Part shown: positions 23,446 through 28,131 of the stretch, one piece after another
Layout of the letters: each line of letters begins with the position of its first letter
Numbering within the stretch: the first letter of the stretch is position 1
Source of the DNA: a virus
IMG/VR virus record: IMGVR_UViG_3300049893_001380
Span: 1-28,131 of that record
Direction: 5' to 3' (one strand)
Length of the DNA: 28,131 nucleotides
Notes under the pieces: generated by a model
The model's input: the letters and a program-made list of their open reading frames with translations, nothing else
What the model was told of the DNA's origin: nothing
Databases searched by the model: none
Translations under genes and position numbers: made by a program

Positions 23446-25866
23446 TTATCTTCCTCCAAATGCTTTGTTTTTTGCTTGTGAAACTAAATTAGCCTGCCTC
23501 ATAATATCTTTTGCTATTGAGCTTTGTTTTGCTTCTGATGGTTTTACATACAATTTAGATATTAGACTTCGGCTAAGTTCTATATCTATTGCATATGCCA
23601 TTGTATCACAATTAGATACTAGGATATCATTGGCATAATATACACCGATACCGTTAACACAAAGATTGTAAACGTCTTGTGTCTCTTCGTTCTCGCGCTC
23701 TTTTGGCTTCATTGAATTTATAGCATTCGTGAGAGCAGTATCTTGCATTACATGATTTTGCTTCGAATTCTTTTTTACAAATGCAGCAAATATATTTCTT
23801 AACTTTATTGAAACTGTTTTTAGCATTTTGCCTATGCCATTCTCTGCCTTCATTACTTCTATGCCATGCTTTTGCTTGCTCTCTGATACGATTAAGGTGG
23901 TCAATCTGAGCGATTGCAAGAGGAATTCCTTTACGTTTCTCAACATGCATTTTAAGATGTTGCTTATTAGAAAGACATTCCAGGTTGCTATAGTTGTTAT
24001 TAAGACAATCACCATCCTTATGATGAATAATATAGCCTTTTTGAACTGTTTTCCCGCTATAAAATTCCCAAATAGCCACATGCAGTCCCTTAGCATACTT
24101 TCTTTTTGTATAGTCATCTGATTGGCTAAGATAATATCTTTTCGAGCCCATAAGTTTATATTTGATTCCATTAAATATAATAATTTCTTGTATTTCCATT
24201 TAAATATGCCTCCAAATGATAGCATATCTAAACAAGAATCGTCGGTCAATGTATCCAGTCGCTTAAACTCATTATCGCTAAAGATAGGATGCCCTGTTGT
24301 TCCTATAAGATTCTTATACCTAATTACCGATTTGTTTATCCCACTCATTCCGCATGACAATACTCTTCGCAAACCAAACGGAGTAATAACAAAGTCTTTC
24401 TTTGTTATTGTTTCAATATTTTTATATCCAAATAATGTAGCTATTTTTGTCCCAGCAACAAAACAAATATCGTCAAATCTATGAGTGTTATTAGCCGTTA
24501 TCTTTCTGACATGATCTAAACACATGTTTGTATGAGTTCCATATCTAGGCAATGACACTAGATGTTTAGCAAGATATGGTTGAGCAGCTAAAAATCTGGC
24601 TGTTTTGCTATTAGATCGTCCATCAGATGTCGTCGCATTACATTGTATATCTATAACTTGTATTCCATGATATTTACTTAGAAGAGACAATAGAGTTGTG
24701 CCAGTACTTTTCTTTTCAATTGCTACGGCTGAAGGCTTAACATTATATTGCAAACATTTATTATAGAATGCTATAAACTCACTCTCCAAGTCCTTAGGTT
24801 CTACCCTTATCTGTACGCATTCCATCCAATGTAAAGCTACCTGATCAGCAATATTCCCTATAGCAATAGGCTTATACAAACCCCACAAACTAAATACTGT
24901 AGCGTCATTATAAGTCTTAGATGTCTCTGCAGTGTCAACTGTTATAAAAGATGCCAATATATTCGGTTCTAACTCTAATAGAGGAAACCAATCTGGCTTA
25001 AATATACCGCCACCAGAAGGCTGAGGATTTTGTTGATATTGGGCAGCAAAAGTATATGGCTCCTGCTCCTGCATCTTAAGTAATTGCTCAGATGTATGTA
25101 TACGAGGATCTAAAGCATTGTTATAGCTATCAAGAGCAGGTATAACCAATGAATGCCAACTATCTTCTTTCATCAAATGCGCAGTTAAGTCTGCTTCATG
25201 AACTCTTTGCCCTATGTTAATTGTGGGAGTTCTGTCTCCATTGTTACGACGGCTAAGAGCAGTGTTATAATACCAGTCTATACTTCCTTCTCTAACAACA
25301 TCTGAAGATGCTTCATCTGGCTTTATTAGATCGTCAAATACCATAGCCCCAGTAAATCTATCTATTGTATACTTAACGCCTGCTCCTCGACCGGTAATAG
25401 TACCTCCTGTTCCTGCAGCATATACACAACCACCAGCAGAAGTTTCAAAATTACCTTTACTATAAACAACATCAGACATTTCTACGCCAAATATAGTTCT
25501 ATATGAAGGCATAGACATTATTTCTCTTATTGTTTGAGTTTGCTTAACTGCTAAATCATAGCTATAGCATATATACAGATAGTTGCTATCAGGATATCTT
25601 GCCATAGTCCATGCTATAAAGTGGATTAGAAGTTCTGACTTGCCATATCTAGGTGGCACGTTGATATTAAGTTGGGTTGTTTCTCCCTTTGCAACCTTTG
25701 ATAATGCTCTACATATCTGTATGTAATGCGATTCTCTAGAGATAGGAAACGACATTTCGAAAGGACGACCCGTGCGTAGCTCATAGAAATACTGCGTAAA
25801 ACGCAACAGAGATGCTAATAAGTCTATTTTAAGCTCTTCTGTATTTAGGCGTCTATCTGTTATCAC
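23446..25866 (-). CDS. Terminase large subunit precursor containing an intein
   Basis: This 806-residue precursor (GTG start) would give a 521-residue packaging motor after splicing. The ATPase has a terminase-type Walker A (VPPRYGKS, about 70-77) and Walker B (AMVFDDL, about 174-180). The RNase-H-like nuclease has ITVDTAE (D311) and AVAIEKK (E384), and a third acidic cluster FDDI/CDTMAYAID (D465, D466, D754) that is split by the intein at 468-752. It packages DNA through the portal and cuts it at head filling. The GTG start overlaps a 21-codon membrane-peptide gene. The frame stays open through 182 codons that also encode an HNH enzyme in another frame. Confidence 0.93.
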   Translation of the reverse strand: MITDRRLNTEELKIDLLASLLRFTQYFYELRTGRPFEMSFPISRESHYIQICRALSKVAKGETTQLNINVPPRYGKSELLIHFIAWTMARYPDSNYLYICYSYDLAVKQTQTIREIMSMPSYRTIFGVEMSDVVYSKGNFETSAGGCVYAAGTGGTITGRGAGVKYTIDRFTGAMVFDDLIKPDEASSDVVREGSIDWYYNTALSRRNNGDRTPTINIGQRVHEADLTAHLMKEDSWHSLVIPALDSYNNALDPRIHTSEQLLKMQEQEPYTFAAQYQQNPQPSGGGIFKPDWFPLLELEPNILASFITVDTAETSKTYNDATVFSLWGLYKPIAIGNIADQVALHWMECVQIRVEPKDLESEFIAFYNKCLQYNVKPSAVAIEKKSTGTTLLSLLSKYHGIQVIDIQCNATTSDGRSNSKTARFLAAQPYLAKHLVSLPRYGTHTNMCLDHVRKITANNTHRFDDICFVAGTKIATLFGYKNIETITKKDFVITPFGLRRVLSCGMSGINKSVIRYKNLIGTTGHPIFSDNEFKRLDTLTDDSCLDMLSFGGIFKWKYKKLLYLMESNINLWARKDIILANQMTIQKESMLRDCMWLFGNFIAGKQFKKAILFIIRMVIVLITTIATWNVFLISNILKCMLRNVKEFLLQSLRLTTLIVSESKQKHGIEVMKAENGIGKMLKTVSIKLRNIFAAFVKKNSKQNHVMQDTALTNAINSMKPKERENEETQDVYNLCVNGIGVYYANDILVSNCDTMAYAIDIELSRSLISKLYVKPSEAKQSSIAKDIMRQANLVSQAKNKAFGGR
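23611..24465 (-). mobile_element. Intein in the terminase nuclease motif
   Basis: It spans residues 468-752 of the precursor, 285 residues. Block A is C468-FVAGTKIATLFG, with the nucleophile Cys. Block B is IGTTGHPIFS, with the TxxH signature (H526), followed by an N4-like LDTLTDDSCLDML. Block F is VYNLCVNGIGVYY (732-744) and block G is ILVSN752, followed by +1 Cys753. The C-terminal 22 residues line up without gaps with canonical inteins of the form VFDLTVPGPHNF..., except that the block F His is Gly741 and the penultimate His is Ser751. About 175 residues between blocks B and F are not an in-frame endonuclease but the other-frame reading of the HNH gene. Confidence 0.92.
23654..24199 (-). 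CDS. HNH homing endonuclease nested in the intein in another frame
   Basis: This 181-residue protein is complete in itself. GGAGG (24209-24213) lies nine bases before the ATG. The codon before the ATG is TAA in the same frame, so it cannot be read in from upstream. The N-terminus has YYLSQSDDYTKRKYAKGLHV and AIWEFYSGK. The HNH core is GYIIHHKDGDCLNNNYSNLE, then CLSNKQHLKMH (H59/H60, the NNN/N72 region, H81). The C-terminus has a CxxC...CxxxC zinc motif (C138, C141, C155, C159). Such enzymes cut intein-free alleles to spread the element. Relative to the terminase frame it covers residues 556-738 and its stop lies inside intein block F. Confidence 0.93.
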   Translation of the reverse strand: MEIQEIIIFNGIKYKLMGSKRYYLSQSDDYTKRKYAKGLHVAIWEFYSGKTVQKGYIIHHKDGDCLNNNYSNLECLSNKQHLKMHVEKRKGIPLAIAQIDHLNRIREQAKAWHRSNEGREWHRQNAKNSFNKVKKYICCICKKEFEAKSCNARYCSHECYKFNEAKRARERRDTRRLQSLC

Positions 25867-25918
25867 GATCCATTAATTCCCATGCTATAAGTACAAGTAG
25901 AACAACTATAATCATCAT
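25853..25918 (-). CDS. Tiny membrane peptide overlapping the terminase start
   Basis: This 21-residue frame opens MMIIVVLLVLIAWEL and ends MDRDNR. The first 13 residues are almost purely hydrophobic, enough for a short membrane helix. An AGAGGC site stands eight bases upstream of the ATG, a better ribosome site than the GTG of the terminase has. It overlaps the terminase start by 14 bases in another frame, so it may drive translation of the terminase by coupling. It could also be a chance frame; conservation would decide. Confidence 0.45.
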   Translation of the reverse strand: MMIIVVLLVLIAWELMDRDNR

Positions 25919-26010
25919 ATTATTTGCCTCTGTTTAGATATATGTAGCGTCGCCATTAACACTAGTCATAATCAGCATGCAGTATAATAGCTTCTTCTAG
26001 ATTAGAAATA

Positions 26011-26433
26011 TCAATAATCCTTCTCTCTCTCTTTAATCTTATCCATTAGCGCATGTAATTGCTCTAAATCTGTCCTGGCTACTATATTAAGCTTCTTATC
26101 AGCCTCATAGAATCCCCTAAGTTTACATAACTGCTCACCTGCCAAAAGAGCAAGCCTTGCCATCATCAAGTTAAGAGGCTCATCGTCATCTGGTATTCCA
26201 TGGTTTATAACCTTAACTAATTTATATATATACCATTCTTTGCTTGCATTCATATCTGTAGGCAGACCTAATCTACTAGTCTGCCTTATCCAATCTTGTA
26301 TTTTTGGTTTAGCGAATAATGCCTTTGCTGTAGCTAATGCATAACCAGATGTTTTTGCAGCTTGTTTTATATCTCCACATTTCACATATTCCATACAGAA
26401 CAAATTCTGTTGTGGAGTAACGCTTTTAGACAT
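26011..26433 (-). CDS. Terminase small subunit
   Basis: This 140-residue protein has an N-terminal helix-turn-helix of the small-terminase type: TPQQNLFCMEYVKCGDIKQA followed by AKTSGYALATAKALFAKPKI, the 'Q..F..EYL..G....AA..AGY' pattern. A central helical part (LMMARLALLAGEQLCKLRGF) follows, with a charged C-terminal tail (MDKIKEREKDY) that probably contacts the large subunit. It recognises the packaging start site, which in P22 lies inside this gene; I cannot locate it here. It is first in its operon, downstream of the minus promoter at 26606-26633. The 144 bases before the large-subunit gene hold only the 21-codon peptide. Confidence 0.85.
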   Translation of the reverse strand: MSKSVTPQQNLFCMEYVKCGDIKQAAKTSGYALATAKALFAKPKIQDWIRQTSRLGLPTDMNASKEWYIYKLVKVINHGIPDDDEPLNLMMARLALLAGEQLCKLRGFYEADKKLNIVARTDLEQLHALMDKIKEREKDY

Positions 26434-26446
26434 GTTTTATCCCAAT

Positions 26447-26472
26447 AAAATGTTTCACGAAAATGTTTCACG
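26447..26472. repeat. Tandem 13-bp repeat in the small-terminase leader
   Basis: AAAATGTTTCACG occurs twice in direct tandem (26447-26459 and 26460-26472), 14 bases before the small-terminase start codon. TGTTTCACG is one half of the bacterial parS palindrome TGTTTCACGTGAAACA, but the second half is absent and the two halves point the same way. It may be an operator or an element in the mRNA leader. Confidence 0.6.
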
Positions 26473-26503
26473 CATACACTAAATACTTGTACAAAAAATG
26501 AAC

Positions 26504-26585
26504 AATGTCCGATAATAACAATTTCAAATACTTCGTTTTATCCCTATTTTTCTAGGAAAATAAATTTCAAATGTCCGATAATAAC
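26504..26585. repeat. Pair of 16-bp direct repeats AATGTCCGATAATAAC
   Basis: AATGTCCGATAATAAC is present exactly at 26504-26519 and 26570-26585, 66 bases apart. A second string, AATTTCAAAT, is present twice (26520-26529 and 26563-26572), following the first copy but preceding the second. The 10-base GTTTTATCCC is also present twice (26434-26443 and 26535-26544). The leader therefore consists largely of duplicated short blocks in changed order, suggesting repeated protein-binding sites or past slippage. Confidence 0.7.
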
Positions 26586-26605
26586 TTATTATCACTTAAA
26601 TTGAT

Positions 26606-26633
26606 ATTATAACATAAAAAAAACAATTGACAA
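26606..26633 (-). promoter_or_regulatory. Sigma70-type promoter for the terminase operon
   Basis: On the minus strand TTGTCA (26628-26633) is followed after 16 bases by a consensus TATAAT (26606-26611). Transcription would start near 26600, giving a leader of about 165 bases full of repeats before the small terminase gene. The -35 box lies within the first copy of the 21-bp operator-like repeat. Confidence 0.65.
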
Positions 26634-26666
26634 TGTTAAAATAATAATTGACAGCGTTAAAATCAA
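26625..26666. repeat. Two 21-bp operator-like repeats spanning divergent -35 boxes
   Basis: The units at 26625-26645 and 26646-26666 share AATTGACA(A/G)(T/C)GTTAAAAT in direct tandem with a 21-base period, two helical turns. Each unit contains an imperfect dyad TTGACA-N-(T/C)GTTAA. The first carries the -35 box of the minus promoter and the second that of the plus promoter. A repressor binding both dyads would control both operons together. No repressor gene is recognised in the window. Confidence 0.65.
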
Positions 26667-26676
26667 ATGCTATTAT
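26648..26676 (+). promoter_or_regulatory. Sigma70-type promoter for the plus-strand small-gene operon
   Basis: A consensus TTGACA (26648-26653) is followed after 17 bases by TATTAT (26671-26676), one base from consensus. Transcription would start near 26683, about 29 bases before the ATG at 26712. It is back-to-back with the terminase promoter. Confidence 0.72.
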
Positions 26677-26711
26677 AAGCTTATCGTAAACAAATATTAT
26701 GGAGTAATCAC

Positions 26712-26891
26712 ATGGAAGACTACGCATTAACAAAATCAGATCTAGAAATATTAACTTACATTTCAGATAAATTTAGGAAAATACGACAGCTTAATGGAAC
26801 ATTTGATGACATAGATCATCTTAGAAATCTTATGTTAATAACATGGTCAGAGAAGAATAAAGCATTCAAGCACGTAATAAATATTTTATAA
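26712..26891 (+). CDS. Small hypothetical protein
   Basis: This 59-residue, predicted helical protein begins MEDYALTKSDLEILTYISDK and includes FDDIDHLRNLMLITW. A GGAG site stands seven bases before the ATG, and a strong promoter lies just upstream. Its stop is immediately followed by the start of the next gene (TAAATG). There are no metal sites or membrane segments. It could be an early regulatory protein, judging by its place beside the operator repeats, but the family is not recognised. Confidence 0.7.
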   Translation: MEDYALTKSDLEILTYISDKFRKIRQLNGTFDDIDHLRNLMLITWSEKNKAFKHVINIL

Positions 26892-27134
26892 ATGAGAAAA
26901 TTATCCAAAAAACAATTTGACAATTTAGATGTACAGAACTTTAAACGTTCATTATCTACTATTTTTATTAAATATGGCCATCATGACCTTGCTAATGATG
27001 TTGAGCTATCAATGCCTTATCATATGTTAGAACACTACGTAAGTTTAGCTACTGAACTTTTAGAATCAGATAACTCAATGCCTATGGTAAGAAGGATAAA
27101 TAATGCTTTAATAGAACTAAGATTAGGAGTTTAA
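26892..27134 (+). CDS. Small helical hypothetical protein
   Basis: This 80-residue protein begins MRKLSKKQFDNLDVQNFKRS and continues with helical text (MLEHYVSLATELLESDN, VRRINNALIELRLG). It starts directly on the base after the previous stop, without its own ribosome site, so translation is probably coupled. No family was recognised. The basic start and acidic middle would suit a small protein- or DNA-interacting factor, but there is no motif to support one. Confidence 0.7.
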   Translation: MRKLSKKQFDNLDVQNFKRSLSTIFIKYGHHDLANDVELSMPYHMLEHYVSLATELLESDNSMPMVRRINNALIELRLGV

Positions 27135-27135
27135 A

Positions 27136-27267
27136 ATGATTAAATTTAAGACATATAAACTAGGTTTCACAAAGCTAGAAACAAAGATATTGGATATTAT
27201 AATTTTTGCATATGCTTTTGTGATAGTATCTGCTATTTCTGTATCTACTATAGCTTATTTTTGGTGA
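27136..27267 (+). CDS. Small single-pass membrane protein
   Basis: This is a 43-residue protein. A basic N-terminus (MIKFKTYKLGFTKLETK) is followed by one membrane helix from about residue 19 to the end (DIIIFAYAFVIVSAISVSTI). An AGGAG site lies six bases before the ATG, and the gap from the previous gene is one base. By the positive-inside rule the N-terminus should face the cytoplasm. Tiny membrane proteins like this in early phage operons sometimes block superinfection or act on host membrane proteins; no evidence chooses between them. Confidence 0.65.
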   Translation: MIKFKTYKLGFTKLETKILDIIIFAYAFVIVSAISVSTIAYFW

Positions 27268-27360
27268 TAATGATGATTCGGAAATTCCTACTGGAGAAAA
27301 GACACAGAAAATTATCCTACAAATAATCTTTTACTATCATTTTGAAAAGGCAAATACTTG

Positions 27361-27392
27361 AAAAAAAGTATCATCGTGATATAGTGATGCTT
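27361..27392 (-). terminator. Rho-independent terminator after the acetyltransferase operon
   Basis: On the minus strand AAGCATCAC (27384-27392) pairs with ATGATACTT (27366-27374) over nine bases, counting G-U pairs, around a nine-base loop. It runs straight into seven T residues (27361-27367, the first two forming the stem foot). The plus strand has no T-run after the stem. It lies 35 bases beyond the stop of the acetyltransferase gene. Confidence 0.7.
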
Positions 27393-27426
27393 CGCATGAT
27401 TATAGTTTTTCTAATTATAAAATCTT

Positions 27427-27921
27427 TCATAAATCCAATTCCATAACATGGTCATAGTCTTTAAACTTCATCAATTCACAAACATGGATGGCTAATAGAT
27501 TTCCGGAGCTAACATTCAAAGTGATTTTATTCGCTTTTCTTTCTTTACTCCATCTTACGAATTGAGATATTAGAGCTTTCCCAATTCCAAGACCCCTGGC
27601 TCTTCTAAGAACAAACATTCCGTCTATACGAGTACATTTATGACTGGTGCGATAGCTATGATGGGTAGAATAGCATCCTACGATGTATCCAACTATAATA
27701 TTTTCTAATATTGCAACGTAGCAAATCTCATTTGGATTTTCAATTGCTTTTATTATTGATTCTTGCCCACAATTTGAGCCATCTTCTTTATTATCATCAA
27801 ACCAATGATCGTTGATAGTCGGATCGAATATCTTCTCACATTTAATAAAAATTTTAGATAATCTTAAAATGTCTTCAAAATCGTTGCGTGTTGATTTTCT
27901 TATTACAAATTTCCTATTCAT
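27427..27921 (-). CDS. GNAT-family N-acetyltransferase
   Basis: This 164-residue protein transfers an acetyl group from acetyl-CoA to an unknown amine. Motif A, the pyrophosphate-binding loop, is clear as RRARGLGIGKAL (R109-x-x-G112-x-G114), preceded by the strand IDGMFVL and followed by helix LISQFVRWSKE. Motif B appears as ITLNVSSGNLLAIHVCELMKF with KDYDHVMELDL. The N-terminus FVIRKSTRNDFEDILRLSK is typical. The start overlaps the previous gene by eight bases. Phage GNAT proteins may modify host proteins, antibiotics or other targets; the substrate cannot be told here. The gene runs opposite to the small operon and ends at a terminator. Confidence 0.88.
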   Translation of the reverse strand: MNRKFVIRKSTRNDFEDILRLSKIFIKCEKIFDPTINDHWFDDNKEDGSNCGQESIIKAIENPNEICYVAILENIIVGYIVGCYSTHHSYRTSHKCTRIDGMFVLRRARGLGIGKALISQFVRWSKERKANKITLNVSSGNLLAIHVCELMKFKDYDHVMELDL

Positions 27922-28111
27922 TTTTGATTATTTTCTCAGTAATTTCCCCTATTTCTCCGCAATAAAAACATATATATGTGCCATTTTCTAACACTATAGT
28001 TTCATTAATTCCTTTTTCATCATCACCATATGGACAATTTGTGATTTTTTTCACATATGGCGATCTTTTTACTCTTTCCATAATGTAATTTGGGAACAAA
28101 AAATACATCAT
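27914..28111 (-). CDS. Small Cys-containing (zinc-ribbon-like) protein
   Basis: This is 65 residues from the first ATG at 28111 (the ATGs at 28108 and 28081 are alternatives, and the ribosome site is not decisive). It has CPYG at about 26-29 and YICFYCGEIG at about 46-55. The latter is a CxxCG knuckle, so three cysteines are available, one short of a standard four-ligand zinc ribbon. It is coupled to the acetyltransferase gene by an eight-base overlap. The window ends 20 bases upstream, so its promoter is not visible. Confidence 0.6.
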   Translation of the reverse strand: MMYFLFPNYIMERVKRSPYVKKITNCPYGDDEKGINETIVLENGTYICFYCGEIGEITEKIIKNE

Positions 28112-28131
28112 CCGAGTTATTATCCAAAGAG

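Noticed and set aside
24190-24215. Programmed frameshift from the intein N-part into the HNH frame
   Set aside because: In the HNH frame a TAA codon lies directly before the ATG, and no X XXY YYZ slippery heptamer is in register. Internal initiation at GGAGG explains the arrangement.
23828-24484. Plus-strand ORFs of 97 and 120 codons opposite the intein
   Set aside because: They are antisense shadows of the double-coded region, without ribosome sites or recognisable domains.
27270-27326. 18-codon frame after the small membrane gene
   Set aside because: It has no ribosome site, a basic unremarkable sequence and no support beyond closeness to the preceding stop.

Overview
The window is a continuous piece of an A+T-rich tailed-phage genome with P22-like (short-tailed podovirus) morphogenesis genes. 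This rests on family resemblance of the encoded proteins: small and large terminase, a P22-type portal with a coiled-coil, Gln-rich C-terminus, scaffold, P22-type coat, gp4-like and gp10-like tail proteins, and three candidate ejection proteins in P22 order and size range. A lipoprotein/inner-membrane spanin pair and an M15 endolysin point to a Gram-negative host. Genes end on TAA, TAG and TGA, so the code is the standard bacterial one. I cannot name the host; the combination may come from an uncultured phage.

Layout. 1-1342 (+): an operon of five very small, mostly Lys-rich proteins. 1412-3493 (-): lysis cassette (nuclease, M15 endolysin, holin-like protein, overlapping spanins), an initiator-like tRNA-Met and two small membrane proteins, driven by a good sigma70-type promoter at 3540-3568. 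3780-20861 (-): one long late operon, in transcription order scaffold, coat, head-surface protein, gp4-like, gp10-like, tail fibre, two small proteins, three ejection-type proteins, collar-type fibre, three small proteins, and two receptor-binding fibres with shared ends and different shafts. 20907-21163: a divergent control region with a minus and a plus promoter flanking four DnaA-box-like sequences. 21164-23377 (+): portal, alone on the plus strand. 23446-26433 (-): large and small terminase. 26434-26711: a second divergent control region rich in short direct repeats. 26712-27267 (+): three tiny ORFs. 27361-28111 (-): terminator, GNAT acetyltransferase and a small Cys-containing protein, read in from outside the window.

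Main find. The large terminase is interrupted at its nuclease active-site motif (DDI/CDTMAYAID) by an intein. Inside the intein, in a different reading frame, lies a complete 181-codon HNH homing-endonuclease gene with its own strong Shine-Dalgarno sequence, start and stop. The terminase frame stays open through the whole HNH gene, so the intein is read across an overprinted endonuclease instead of carrying it as an in-frame domain. Both helper histidines of the intein C-terminal motifs are also replaced. Other notable points are the in-place inversion of the portal gene, paired operator-like dyads on divergent promoters beside the terminase operon, the DnaA-box cluster, and a phage initiator-like tRNA.
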